Shown: positions 16,384 to 25,085 of the stretch, piece after piece
Layout: every line of letters starts with the position of its first letter
How positions within the stretch are numbered: position 1 is the stretch's first letter
Assembly (NCBI GenBank): GCA_964501065.1
Contig: CAZCRF010000005.1
Coordinates: 4,581-68,580 of the forward strand
DNA from: Hallerella sp964501065
GTDB lineage: Bacteria > Fibrobacterota > Fibrobacteria > Fibrobacterales > Fibrobacteraceae
Length of the DNA stretch: 64,000 bases
Reading direction: 5' to 3'
Position numbers and translations under genes: made by a program
Notes under the pieces: model-generated
Databases searched by the model: none
Told to the model about the DNA's origin: nothing
The model's input: only the letters and a program-made list of their open reading frames with translations

Positions 16384-16651
16384 CGCCGTCTTCATGGAAA
16401 TTTTCGCGGAAGAGCGTTTCGAGCTGCTCCAATACTTGAGCCTCGTCTTCGCCGTCTGCAATGAACTTGACTTTGGAACCCGGCGTGATGGCCAGCATCA
16501 TCACGTTCAAGATGCTTTTGGCGTTGACCCGGTTGCCGTCGTATTCGAGAGTCACGTCGCTCTTTGATTTCCCCGTGATGTCGACGATCATCCCGGCGGG
16601 TCGCGCATGGACTCCCAGCTTGTTTGTCACGACAATTTCTTTGCTTAGCAT
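16376..16651 (-). CDS. ptsH: Phosphocarrier protein HPr
   Basis: 91 residues. His15 sits in the canonical GVHARPAG, accepting phosphate from Enzyme I. Ser46 is retained in NAKSILNVMML, the site that HPr kinase/phosphorylase modifies in organisms possessing that enzyme. A short acidic tail (ENFHEDGDD) extends the protein. The gene overlaps ptsI and follows mlaD by 14 bases. The presence of Ser46 makes regulation by an HPr kinase possible, but no such gene lies in the window. Confidence 0.95.
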   Translation of the reverse strand: MLSKEIVVTNKLGVHARPAGMIVDITGKSKSDVTLEYDGNRVNAKSILNVMMLAITPGSKVKFIADGEDEAQVLEQLETLFRENFHEDGDD

Positions 16652-16665
16652 TACATCTCCCGGAA

Positions 16666-17574
16666 TTAGAAGAAATCGAGATTCACGTCCAAGCCGTCTT
16701 GGAGAATCGTTTGGAAGAGGCTGTCGGCGGAATGGAGAGTGTTCACCAAATCGTCGTGGAGCTTCCTGTCGTTCAGCAAGATTCCGGCGGTGTTGTCCGT
16801 CGATTGGAGCTTTGCCGCGATGGCCGTCAAACGGTCCGTGACGGAATCCAACTTGGAAACGACTCCGCCCGCGTCGTTCATCAAGTTCCCCGCGTCGGAA
16901 AGGAGGCCGCCGACGGGTGCGGAAACGGAATCGAGCAAGGCGTTCACCTTGACGGTCGCGTCGTTCAAGTTCGAAAGGCTTTTCTTCAACTGGGGATCCG
17001 TGTCGGAGAGCATCCGGGCGAGCCTGTCTTCCAGCTTTTCCGCCTTTTCCATCATCGTGCGGAACTTTTCGCGGAATTCCGGGTTCGCAATCGTGGAGTC
17101 CATCACCTGGTGCACGGACGTGAGCAGAATCTTCGTCGAATCGATGATTTCCCCGGCGAGGCCCAAGGCTTCGGCAATCCCGGCGTCGAACTGTCCGTCG
17201 ATGGTGTCGCCCGGTGCGTAGTAAACGTTCGTGTCCTTCAAGATGATTCCCACCTGACGCTCGCCCATGATGCCGATGTTCTGGACGCGGATTTCGGAAC
17301 CGATGGGGATTTTCACGTCATTCCGGATGCGCGCCGAGACCAATACGCGGTTTCCGGTGAGGTGGATGCTCTCGACTTTCCCCAACTTGACTCCGTTGAT
17401 TTTCACCGGGTCGTCCAAGGTGAGCGTGCTGACTTGCGGAAAACGCAGGTTGTAGGAGTTGAAGACCTCACGCGGATCCTTGTCGTTCAAAAAGAACAGT
17501 CCAAAAATCAGCACGATGATGGTCAAGAGGACGACTAGTCCGACAGCGAGATATAAACCGGTATTCTTTTTCAT
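16666..17574 (-). CDS. mlaD: MlaD/MCE-family lipid transport protein
   Basis: 302 residues. A single N-terminal membrane helix (YLAVGLVVLLTIIVLIFGLFF) precedes one MCE domain, with VKINGVKLGKVESI, VLVSARIRNDVKIPIGSEI and IMGERQVGIIL. A long predicted helical C-terminal region follows (from about residue 150). MCE proteins form hexameric rings that pass phospholipids between the two membranes. The matching permease MlaE is encoded 28 kb away (45511-46296), and no MlaF ATPase is seen. The gene sits between trmH and ptsH in the long minus-strand operon. Confidence 0.85.
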   Translation of the reverse strand: MKKNTGLYLAVGLVVLLTIIVLIFGLFFLNDKDPREVFNSYNLRFPQVSTLTLDDPVKINGVKLGKVESIHLTGNRVLVSARIRNDVKIPIGSEIRVQNIGIMGERQVGIILKDTNVYYAPGDTIDGQFDAGIAEALGLAGEIIDSTKILLTSVHQVMDSTIANPEFREKFRTMMEKAEKLEDRLARMLSDTDPQLKKSLSNLNDATVKVNALLDSVSAPVGGLLSDAGNLMNDAGGVVSKLDSVTDRLTAIAAKLQSTDNTAGILLNDRKLHDDLVNTLHSADSLFQTILQDGLDVNLDFF

Positions 17575-17591
17575 CTCAAGGGAAATTTAGT

Positions 17592-18275
17592 TTATTCGCC
17601 ATCCAAGCGGATGACGGAACTTGCCGCGGAATCGCCGTTTAAGTGCCTTTCCACCCATTCGAGGAGAAGCGCGTCGCGGTCTTTCGGCGAAAGGGTGTAA
17701 TGCGTGCGCCCGTGAGACTGCATGAAATGATCCAGGTAGCACATCAAGACGCCTCCCGCCACGGAAACGTTCATGGATTCCGTGATGCCGTATTGCGGAA
17801 GTTTGAACTCGGCGTCGGCGGAGGAGAGCGTGTCGGGGTGATTCCCGGTGAATTCGCTTCCCAGGTAAAAAGCCGTCGGTCGGGAAAGATCCAAATCCAG
17901 GACGGAATTTTCCGTGTTGGTGCTCGCGACGGCGATTCGGTAGCCCTTTGAACGGAGATGTTCCATGCAGGCCTTGCGCCTTTTGTGCAAGTAAACGCTC
18001 ATCCACTTGATGGAGCCCTTCAAAATGGAGCGGTTTACTTTGTACGGATTCACCTCTTCGATGACGTGGACATCCTCGATGCCGAAGACCTCTGCCGTGC
18101 GGATGACGGCGGAAATGTTGTGCGGGTCGAAAAGGTCTTCTAGAACCATGCAGAAGTGTCTCGTGCGATTCTGTACGACTTTCAGCAGCAAATCCCGACG
18201 GTGTTCCGTGAGCCTAGAAAGCAACGGTTCGAGCTTTGCCTGCATTTCCGGAGAAGAGAAGGAGTAGTTTTCCAT
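17592..18275 (-). CDS. SpoU/TrmH-family tRNA/rRNA 2'-O-methyltransferase
   Basis: 227 residues with the three SPOUT motifs: DPHNISAVIRTAEVFGI, AFYLGSEFTGN and YGITESMNVSVAGGVLM. This is closest to TrmH (tRNA Gm18 methyltransferase), judging by length and the helical N-terminal extension (KLEPLLSRLTEHRRDLLLKVV). It uses SAM and a knotted fold to methylate a ribose; the exact RNA target is an inference. ATG 18275 was chosen over an upstream in-frame ATG at 18392, which would run into the neighbouring gene. It starts two bases after the upstream gene ends. Confidence 0.88.
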   Translation of the reverse strand: MENYSFSSPEMQAKLEPLLSRLTEHRRDLLLKVVQNRTRHFCMVLEDLFDPHNISAVIRTAEVFGIEDVHVIEEVNPYKVNRSILKGSIKWMSVYLHKRRKACMEHLRSKGYRIAVASTNTENSVLDLDLSRPTAFYLGSEFTGNHPDTLSSADAEFKLPQYGITESMNVSVAGGVLMCYLDHFMQSHGRTHYTLSPKDRDALLLEWVERHLNGDSAASSVIRLDGE

Positions 18276-18277
18276 AA

Positions 18278-19246
18278 TTATTTTTGAACGGGCATTTCCT
18301 GTTTGAATATCATCGGCGTTTCCGTGACGAAGACGGGAGATTTCCTCGAGAGCTTTTGGCGCTCCTTTTCGACGGCGTTCCCGACCGTCCATTTCAATTG
18401 TCCGGCGGCCACCTTGCGGAATTCGGCCAGTTCTTCGGCGTGACGCTTCTTGAGGACGGATGACGTGTCAACCGGCATGTGGTTCCCGGCGACGTAACTC
18501 TCGGAAGATTCGGAAATGTTGCCGATGATTTCCCCGATTTTGGAATTGACGACGTCCCTGAAAAATCCCATTTTCATGATGGAGTTGAGGACGGCGTTCG
18601 CCGGGAAGACAATCGCGCTGAATCTATACTTGACCTTTTCCCCTTCGGGATGCATGTCCAAAATGGCGACGGCGATTCCGTGCAAGTTCCAGCGGAGAAT
18701 CTTGCACCTGCCGCTTCCGTAAAAGACGCTGTGGAAACCTTTCCCCACTCCCGCGCTGTCTTGCAGCGCCCAGTAAAAATCCCCGTAGAGGTTCCCGCCG
18801 TTGTCGCCGCTGAAAAGCCTCCTGTCCCGCGAATTGTAATGGATGGAGTATTCCGTCTTTTGGAAGACGTTCACGAGAACTGTCGTGAACGGCAAGTGGT
18901 CGAACAGGTAGCTCATCATGTCGCCCGTGACGGGAAGCTCCCCTTCGTTTGTATAGATGACGCGGTAGCGGCTTCCCAAATGCCCGAACATTTCTTTCGT
19001 CACCGGGCTTTTCAAGTCGATTCCGCGATTTTTCAAGTCGACGAACGGTGCGCAGAATTTGTCGTCGTATTCAATCGACGCATCGGGTTCCAAATCCTTT
19101 TCGGAACATCCCGACAGAACCTCGCCCAGGCATTTTTTGGCGGCGGAACAGGCGTGGGCGTGCAATTCCGCCGTCGACTGGGCCGCCTGGGAGAATCCCG
19201 CGAAGAGGCAAGTGATGCCGAGAAGCTTTTTTATGGACAAATTCAC
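18278..19246 (-). CDS. Secreted protein of unknown function
   Basis: 322 residues that I do not recognise. A signal peptide (LLGITCLFAGFSQAAQ) is followed by a Cys-containing segment with four Cys (HACSAAKKCLGEVLSGC, FCAPF). Mixed sequence with WALQDSAGVGKGFHSV and a charged helical end come next. No lipobox or membrane helix was seen. The start is GTG 19246, overlapping the upstream M16 stop as GTGA (19243-19246). Its location downstream of two secreted M16 peptidases suggests a periplasmic or surface role, nothing more specific. Confidence 0.75.
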   Translation of the reverse strand: MNLSIKKLLGITCLFAGFSQAAQSTAELHAHACSAAKKCLGEVLSGCSEKDLEPDASIEYDDKFCAPFVDLKNRGIDLKSPVTKEMFGHLGSRYRVIYTNEGELPVTGDMMSYLFDHLPFTTVLVNVFQKTEYSIHYNSRDRRLFSGDNGGNLYGDFYWALQDSAGVGKGFHSVFYGSGRCKILRWNLHGIAVAILDMHPEGEKVKYRFSAIVFPANAVLNSIMKMGFFRDVVNSKIGEIIGNISESSESYVAGNHMPVDTSSVLKKRHAEELAEFRKVAAGQLKWTVGNAVEKERQKLSRKSPVFVTETPMIFKQEMPVQK

Positions 19247-20760
19247 TTTCTAAAGTCCAGGCTGTCGATGGGGACTAGGGTGAACTTCCCGACGTCCCCC
19301 AATTTGTCCGCGGGGCCCACGATGGAAATCGTCAAGCTGTCGGGATTGAAGTACTTGGCAATCATCTGCTTCACCTGTTCCCCGGAAACGGCTTCGATTT
19401 CGTTTACATAGTCGATGTAGTGGGAATCCTTTTTGCCCAAAAGCTCGCCTTGAGCGAAAAGGACTGTGGTGCTCGCCGGCGAGTCGAATAGGCTCGGGAG
19501 GCTTTCCACCAAGGTCTTCTTCGCTTGGGAAAGCTCGCTTTCGGATGGGCCCTCTTTCGAGAGCTTTTGGATTTCCTCCCGGATGAGCCGGATGGCCTCG
19601 GCGGCACTTTCCACCTTTGTCTGGAGGCGGATGGAGACCAGTCCGCTGTCCCTGTAGTCGTTGTCGACGTGGCTGTGGATGCTGTAGGCGAGACCGTTGT
19701 CCGAGCGGACGCGCGCCATCAGGCGCGAGGAGAAGCTTCCGCCGCCCAAGATGAAGCTCGCGACTGCGGCGGGATAATATTCCGGGTCGGGGCGTTTGAC
19801 GAACGGGGCTGTCATGGAGATGTTCGCCTGGGAGACGTCCTTGTCGACGACGTAAATTCCCGGAGTTTTCCGTTGGGAGAGCTGCGGAACTTCGGCTTCG
19901 CCCTTGAAATCGGAAGGCCAGGATTCAAGGTAGGGCTTGATTTCGGAAATCATGGAGTCCCGGGAAAAATCCCCGGCCAAGGCGAAGACGATTCGACCGC
20001 TGCGGAAACGGCCCTTGGCGAGTCTTTTCAAGTCGTCCCGGGAGACTTTGCGGAATTCTTCCGAGGTCGCCGTCCACAGCCGAGGATTCGGTTCGTAGGC
20101 GACGTGGCGTTCTAGTGCGGAGAGGATGGCGGACGGCGTGTCGAAACGATGTTCGTAGGCGTTTGCCGCAGCCGTTTTTTGAATTTCGAGGGCCTTTGCG
20201 TCGAACCCCGGATCCAAAAAGACATCCTTGGCGAGCGAGAGAAGTTTCGGGAAATCCTTGGACAGGCATTCGATGCTGATGAGGCTTGTGAAAGTCCCGA
20301 TGGAACCCGCGAGCGATGCCGCGATAAATTCGAGGGAGTCGTCCAAGGCCTCCGGCGAAATCTTGGAAGAGCCGCCTCGGCGGAACATGGACGAGAGCAG
20401 TTCGTGGGCGGCTTCGTCCGCGAGGCTGTCCGTGACGAAGTTCTCCTTGAAGAATATGTTGAAGTGGATGAGCGGGAGAGTCTTGTCTTCGATGACGTAG
20501 CCCGTGACGCTGTCCGAAATTCGGACTCTGGAATCTGCCGGATACGGGGCCTTGTATTGAAATTCCGGGTAGACGATTTCCTTGTAGGAGGCGGGAATCT
20601 CGTCGTTTGTCGAAGCGGAACTCTCCGAGACTTTTGAACTTGTCGAGTCTGCGGGGATTCTCGCTGCTTCGGCGTTTCCCTTCACTTGGGAAGACGCTCC
20701 GGAACAGGCGAAGAGAAATCCTGCGGCGGCAAAAGCCAAAATGGGGAATCTCAAGTTCAT
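19243..20760 (-). CDS. M16 peptidase-like lipoprotein, probably non-catalytic partner
   Basis: 505 residues from ATG 20760. The lipoprotein signal FLFACSGASS anchors it. The M16 fold is recognisable (FNIFFKENFVTDSLADEAAHELLSS in two parts; MFRRGGSS; YYPAAVASFILGGGSFSSRL; GLAYSIHSHVDNDYRDSG). The zinc motif HxxEH is missing: the equivalent stretch reads AAHELL. M16 proteins often work as an active/inactive pair, and the gene overlaps the active homologue by ATGA (20757-20760). Probably it is the substrate-binding subunit of a heterodimeric periplasmic peptidase. Confidence 0.88.
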   Translation of the reverse strand: MNLRFPILAFAAAGFLFACSGASSQVKGNAEAARIPADSTSSKVSESSASTNDEIPASYKEIVYPEFQYKAPYPADSRVRISDSVTGYVIEDKTLPLIHFNIFFKENFVTDSLADEAAHELLSSMFRRGGSSKISPEALDDSLEFIAASLAGSIGTFTSLISIECLSKDFPKLLSLAKDVFLDPGFDAKALEIQKTAAANAYEHRFDTPSAILSALERHVAYEPNPRLWTATSEEFRKVSRDDLKRLAKGRFRSGRIVFALAGDFSRDSMISEIKPYLESWPSDFKGEAEVPQLSQRKTPGIYVVDKDVSQANISMTAPFVKRPDPEYYPAAVASFILGGGSFSSRLMARVRSDNGLAYSIHSHVDNDYRDSGLVSIRLQTKVESAAEAIRLIREEIQKLSKEGPSESELSQAKKTLVESLPSLFDSPASTTVLFAQGELLGKKDSHYIDYVNEIEAVSGEQVKQMIAKYFNPDSLTISIVGPADKLGDVGKFTLVPIDSLDFRK

Positions 20761-22229
20761 TCGGCATCCTCTCCTTTCAACAAAAGCCCGACGGTCGCTT
20801 TCTTGTGCAGGAACGTTTTTTGTGCGGCGCGCTGTACGGCGTCTGCGGAGACTTTTTCGAGTTCGGACGGCCATTCGAGCAAAATCCGATAATCGCCGAA
20901 CATTTCATACCAAGCGAGCTGCGTCGCGACGTTTTCCATGTCTTGGAAGCTTTCTACCAGCGACATCACGGAGCGGTTCTTGACTTTTTGAAGTTCCTTC
21001 GCCGAGACGGGTTCCCTTTTCAATTTTTCAAGTTCTCCCCAGACGGCCGCTTCCACGCTGTCCGGGTCCGCTTCCGGTTGCATCACGACGCTCACGGAGA
21101 ATTCGGAGACGTATTTGTTCACGCTGTTTGCCGCGCGGACGGACACCGCCCAGTTCTTTTCTTCGACGAGCTTCTTGTAAAGCCTGCCCGAACGCCCGTT
21201 GAGGACGCCTTCGACGATGTCTAGCGCATACAGGGAGCTGTCCCCGACTGCCGGGGTCTTGAACACGATGTCCATGCGGTTCGGCGCATCCGGGCGGAGA
21301 ATCTTCAGGCGCTTTTCCCCTGCCTGTTCCGGGTCGCGGACCGTGATGGGCGAAAACGTTTCTCCGGGAGGGATTTTTGCAAAGTACTTTTTGATGAGGC
21401 GCATCGTTTCGGCTGTGTCCAAGTCTCCCGCCAACACGAGAATGGCGTTGCGCGGCTTGTAGTATTTCCGGTAATGCTCGGCGGCCTGCTCCCTGGTCAA
21501 GTTCATGATGTCCGATGGCCAACCGATGGTCGGGATGCGGTAGGGGAACGCTTCGTAAATCATCCCGTTCAGAGTTTCGAAATACCTTCCCGTCGGTCTG
21601 TCGTCGTACCGCATGCGGCGTTCTTCCCGGACGACGTCCCGTTCCGAGTAGAATTCCCGGAGAATGGCGTTTTGCATCCTGTCCGCTTCCAGGTAGAGGA
21701 ACAGTTCCACGCGGTTCTTGGGGAGGGTCACGATGTAGGCGGTCATCAAGTCCGTCGTGAAGGCGTTCAGTCCCGTCCCACCGGCCTGCTGGTAAGCTCC
21801 CCAAAGCTCCTCCTTCACCATGTACTTCCGCTGCACTTCCACCAGGGAATCGTATTCCCCGCGGAACTTTTTGGCCGAAGCGGAATCCCCGGAGACCGCC
21901 GCCGCTCTCGAAAGAGCCATCACGGAATCTTCCTTCGCCATCAGCACGGAATCCTTGCCGAAGTCCGTCACCCCGACCGTTTTCGTCCCCTTGAAAAGTT
22001 CATGCTCCAGGATGTGCGCAAGACCGGAGCTTCCCGGGATTTCGTTCACGGAGCCGGTCACGTAAAACAGGCGGCAGCTCACCGTGGGGGCTTGTCCGTT
22101 CGGGTAAAGCAGCACGGTCAGCCCGTTGTCGAGGACTTCCTTGTGGATGGGGAATTCCCAGGCGAAGGATGCCGTCGAGGAGAGGAGCAAGCCGGCCAAG
22201 AGGGCGCGGATTTTTCGCAGTCGATTCAA
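20757..22229 (-). CDS. Zinc peptidase of family M16, secreted
   Basis: 490 residues. A signal peptide (ALLAGLLLSSTASFA) precedes a pitrilysin-type domain with the inverted zinc motif HILEH at residues 72-76 and GLAHILEHELFKGT around it. YFETLNGMIYEAFPYR and YYKPRNAILVLAGDLD follow. It should cleave peptides in the periplasm or at the surface. The start is TTG 22229, supported by GAGGGA five bases upstream; no better ATG is available. It is followed by its probable non-catalytic partner and preceded by the thioredoxin/TPR gene 7 bases away. Confidence 0.9.
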   Translation of the reverse strand: MNRLRKIRALLAGLLLSSTASFAWEFPIHKEVLDNGLTVLLYPNGQAPTVSCRLFYVTGSVNEIPGSSGLAHILEHELFKGTKTVGVTDFGKDSVLMAKEDSVMALSRAAAVSGDSASAKKFRGEYDSLVEVQRKYMVKEELWGAYQQAGGTGLNAFTTDLMTAYIVTLPKNRVELFLYLEADRMQNAILREFYSERDVVREERRMRYDDRPTGRYFETLNGMIYEAFPYRIPTIGWPSDIMNLTREQAAEHYRKYYKPRNAILVLAGDLDTAETMRLIKKYFAKIPPGETFSPITVRDPEQAGEKRLKILRPDAPNRMDIVFKTPAVGDSSLYALDIVEGVLNGRSGRLYKKLVEEKNWAVSVRAANSVNKYVSEFSVSVVMQPEADPDSVEAAVWGELEKLKREPVSAKELQKVKNRSVMSLVESFQDMENVATQLAWYEMFGDYRILLEWPSELEKVSADAVQRAAQKTFLHKKATVGLLLKGEDAE

Positions 22230-22236
22230 GATTCCC

Positions 22237-23061
22237 TCAAATGAAAAGAGTCGTGTTCAATTTTCCCCGGAATTCCCAGGTCAGCGGGTCTTTCGGGCCG
22301 ATGACGCCGAATAGGGCGACCATCGCTTTCTTTGCCGCGCCGTCCCGGAATCCCGGATTTGAAAGGGTCAAGCGGTAAAGGAGCTCCAATGCGGATCGGT
22401 AATCCTTCCCGGCCGCCATGCGGCAGGCTTCGCGGAAATCCGCCGCGTCGCCTTCGACCGGGTCCTTTTTCGCCGCTTCGACGAGAAGTTCCATCAAATC
22501 CAAAAGGTTCTTGGCCGAGGCGTATTCCGCGCTGTTTTGCGAAATCCCCGAGAGGATTCCCTTCGCCGATTCGCCGTCCCCGAGTCCGAGGCGGCATTTG
22601 GCTTCGAGTATTTTAAGATGGTCGTCCGCCGGATTCTTGGCCTGTTCCCGTTCGACGGCTTCGAGCGCCTCCTTGAAGTTTCCGCTTTCGACGGCGCTTT
22701 CCATGGCGCGCCTTGAACGTTCCTCGTCCGAAATGAAGTAGGATTCCAGCCGTTTCTTCAGCGCGTCTTTCGAAGCCGCCCCTTGGAAAGCATCGATGAC
22801 TTCCCCCTTGGAAAGCACCACGGCGAACGGGAGCGTATGGATTCGGAACATTTGCCCGAACGCCATGTTCTCGGGATCGTCGAGGCTGGCCGTGCCGAGG
22901 GTGAAGTCCAATTCGGAGGAAAGGGCGTCCAAATCGGCGTTGAAGCTTTCGCATTCCGGCATTTGGGAAGAGGCGAATGTCAGGACGACGGGACGCGTCT
23001 CCGCTTCCCGCATCAGTTCGGATTGAAAATTCTCTGTTGTAATGGGGATGACTTTTGCCAT
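22237..23061 (-). CDS. Thioredoxin-like/TPR protein (CnoX/YbbN-like)
   Basis: 274 residues. An N-terminal thioredoxin fold (VVLTFASSQMPECESF, ENMAFGQMFRIHTLPFAVVLSKG) is followed from about residue 120 by TPR-like helices (AMESAVESGNFKEALEAV; SALELLYRLTLSNPGFR). This is the layout of CnoX/YbbN, a chaperone-like thioredoxin. The active-site Cys pair is reduced to one Cys (Cys37 in MPEC), so it cannot be a classical disulfide reductase. ATG 23061 was chosen; a longer start would overlap the divergent gene. First gene of the 12-gene minus-strand run. Confidence 0.82.
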   Translation of the reverse strand: MAKVIPITTENFQSELMREAETRPVVLTFASSQMPECESFNADLDALSSELDFTLGTASLDDPENMAFGQMFRIHTLPFAVVLSKGEVIDAFQGAASKDALKKRLESYFISDEERSRRAMESAVESGNFKEALEAVEREQAKNPADDHLKILEAKCRLGLGDGESAKGILSGISQNSAEYASAKNLLDLMELLVEAAKKDPVEGDAADFREACRMAAGKDYRSALELLYRLTLSNPGFRDGAAKKAMVALFGVIGPKDPLTWEFRGKLNTTLFI

Positions 23062-23089
23062 GTTCCAAAATTTACTATTTTCAAAAACG

Positions 23090-23611
23090 ATGAATTCCAT
23101 TTGCCCGTTCTGTCAATCCGAAACGCGGAGAATCGACCTTCCCCGTCTGGATCTCCGCATTTGCCCACATTGCCTCGCGACGTTTTTTCCGAGCGACAAG
23201 ACGATGGCCTTCCGTCGGGAGGTCGTGGAAGAGACGCGTTCCCGTTGGCTTTCCGCGCTTGAGCGTCGCCGGGAAGATTGGGTGGAACCGGGTGAAGATG
23301 TCCGCTGCATCGACCATGGGCAGAAACTCGTCGACGGCAAGCTCCCGGATTACGGCTTGCCCGGCAAAGTGGCCACTTGCTGTGAAATGTTCCAACTTCC
23401 GGCTTCCACCATGCACGTCCTTTTGCAGCGGATGGGTGGCGCGCCCGTTGAACCGAAATCCTCGAAAAAGCACCACTTCGCCATCATTGTCCTTTTCAGC
23501 AAGATTGTCGACAAGCTCTTGGGCACGGGCGATTCCGGCGACGACGGCCTTGACTCCCTCCAATATCACTTGAAGTTCAAAGACGTCCTCGAAAAGCCCT
23601 CGGAGACTTGA
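23090..23611 (+). CDS. Zinc-ribbon protein of unknown function
   Basis: 173 residues. The N-terminus has a zinc ribbon with two CPxC knuckles: CPFCQSE at residues 5-11 and CPHC about 20 residues later. The rest is a soluble domain with further Cys (CIDHG, VATCCEMF) and no recognisable catalytic motif. The zf-TFIIB-like ribbon suggests RNA, DNA or protein binding. ATG 23090 starts exactly at MNSICPFC. It is the first gene of a plus-strand run whose members overlap (23611, 24327-24330, 25042-25085), and it shares a 28-base divergent promoter region with the CnoX-like gene. Confidence 0.7.
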   Translation: MNSICPFCQSETRRIDLPRLDLRICPHCLATFFPSDKTMAFRREVVEETRSRWLSALERRREDWVEPGEDVRCIDHGQKLVDGKLPDYGLPGKVATCCEMFQLPASTMHVLLQRMGGAPVEPKSSKKHHFAIIVLFSKIVDKLLGTGDSGDDGLDSLQYHLKFKDVLEKPSET

Positions 23612-24330
23612 TGGTCAAGCGAGTCGCCATCCTGAGCATCGCGCTTGTCTGCATGTTCGTCGCTTACGTTTTCATTCCCAAACGGGAGTTTTCCATTTCC
23701 ATATTCCCGTTGCGTTCGAACGAAATCCTCTTTGCCTATGACGACAAGGCCGACGGCGGGACTTCCGCTTCCCGGATGGCGCTTTCCGACTCCCTGCTGG
23801 ACTTTTATTGCACTCTCGACAGGGACACGTCGAAGTCCGCGTGGTGCGGACTCATCTGGAATCTGTCCGCCGAGGACAATGAATTCGGACGCTATGAAAA
23901 TTGGAGCCTTGTCGATTCCATCGTGATGGACGTCTTTTCGGAGAGGGATGCGGAAATCATCGCGAAGGTCTGGACTTTCGATCCGGACGTGACGAACCGG
24001 GATTCCCTGCGGACTTTTCGGCAGATGTTGAAGGAGATTTCCTTGCGGAAGGGCGAAAACCACATCGCCATCCCGTTCGAGGATTTTTACGTCCCCGACT
24101 TCTGGTTTCGCGAAAATCACGCGGACAAGGATTTGGTGCAACGCCACAAGGAGCATGTCGCTAGGTTTGAAATCACTCCTGGGTGGGAGTCCGTCCGCGG
24201 GGAGCGGCTGCATTTCCGCTTTACACGGATCGCGGCCAAGGGAATCGGGTCCATGGAAATGGCCGTCTTCCTTTCTTGCTGCGTCGTCATCCTGGTGGTC
24301 GCTTTGGGCTTCATCAAGAAAAAGACATGA
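23611..24330 (+). CDS. Membrane-anchored protein with galactose-binding-like extracytoplasmic domain (copy 1)
   Basis: 239 residues, not recognised as a named family. A membrane helix at about residues 5-20 and another at about 216-234 bracket an extracytoplasmic domain of about 195 residues. That domain contains YDDKADGGTSASRM, a D-x-x-x-GG-x-S pattern like that of galactose-binding-like/CBM11-type folds, and IPFEDFYVPDFWF. The next gene encodes a protein with the same layout. The ATG overlaps the zinc-ribbon stop by one base (TGATG), with GGAG placed upstream. A sensing or scaffolding role is a guess based on topology. Confidence 0.65.
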   Translation: MVKRVAILSIALVCMFVAYVFIPKREFSISIFPLRSNEILFAYDDKADGGTSASRMALSDSLLDFYCTLDRDTSKSAWCGLIWNLSAEDNEFGRYENWSLVDSIVMDVFSERDAEIIAKVWTFDPDVTNRDSLRTFRQMLKEISLRKGENHIAIPFEDFYVPDFWFRENHADKDLVQRHKEHVARFEITPGWESVRGERLHFRFTRIAAKGIGSMEMAVFLSCCVVILVVALGFIKKKT

Positions 24331-25085
24331 AGAACGTTCCCGTCAAGCTTTGCCTCCTTTACATTTTTAGCCTCTCGATTCTCGCGGCGGTCTTCTTCGC
24401 CTTTTACCCCAAGAAAATTTCCATTTGGCCGCCGATTCGGGGAGACTTTGGACCGCAACTCTACTCGGATGCGCGCGAAGGCGGCTTTTCCCAAGTGGAA
24501 TTTTTGGAAAGCGACAGTGCTGTGGCGTTCCGCGCCGTCTTGAATTCCGGAATTTACCACCCATATGCGGGAATCCGGTTTCCGCTGGTCTCCGGCCGGG
24601 AAAAGCTTTCCCTCCGCGGCGTGGACCTTTCTTTCGCGGATTCCGTCGCCATCACGTTCCGCGCGAGTTCGGATGTCGCCCTGGTCGTCCTCACGGCGGA
24701 CCCGAATGTTTCGAAGCTCGGCGACCCTCTTTCCCTGCGCCCCCTCCGCATGGACATCCCCGCCACGCGGCATTACGCGGCGCACAGGCTCCCCCTTTCG
24801 AACGTCCGGACTGTCCCCGTCTGGTTCGACATCCAGGGAGTCGAGCCGGATTCCGCCTATTACATCGACCGGGCTGTCGCCGTCGCCATCGAATCCGGGA
24901 AGGGGACTCTTCTCGGTCTCCCGACGGAAGTGGAAATCTTGAAATGGGAATTTTTTGGCTCGAATCGAATCGTCAAGCGCGCTTGTCTATTTATATTGAT
25001 TCTTGCCACCGGGCTATTTTTCTGGGGGTTGGTGCACTCTTATGGAAAACGGAACAAAGAACGACAACTCGGTCATTGCAAGTAG
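24327..25085 (+). CDS. Membrane-anchored protein with galactose-binding-like extracytoplasmic domain (copy 2)
   Basis: 252 residues. It has the same topology as the preceding gene product: N-terminal helix (LYIFSLSILAAVFFAFY), an extracytoplasmic domain starting YSDAREGGFSQVEF (again D-x-x-x-GG-x-S), then a C-terminal helix (ACLFILILATGLFFWGL) and a short basic tail. The paired domains are diverged, so the duplication is old. The ATG overlaps the upstream stop as ATGA, and its 3' end overlaps the AI-2E family gene by 44 bases. No enzymatic motif was seen. Confidence 0.65.
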   Translation: MKNVPVKLCLLYIFSLSILAAVFFAFYPKKISIWPPIRGDFGPQLYSDAREGGFSQVEFLESDSAVAFRAVLNSGIYHPYAGIRFPLVSGREKLSLRGVDLSFADSVAITFRASSDVALVVLTADPNVSKLGDPLSLRPLRMDIPATRHYAAHRLPLSNVRTVPVWFDIQGVEPDSAYYIDRAVAVAIESGKGTLLGLPTEVEILKWEFFGSNRIVKRACLFILILATGLFFWGLVHSYGKRNKERQLGHCK

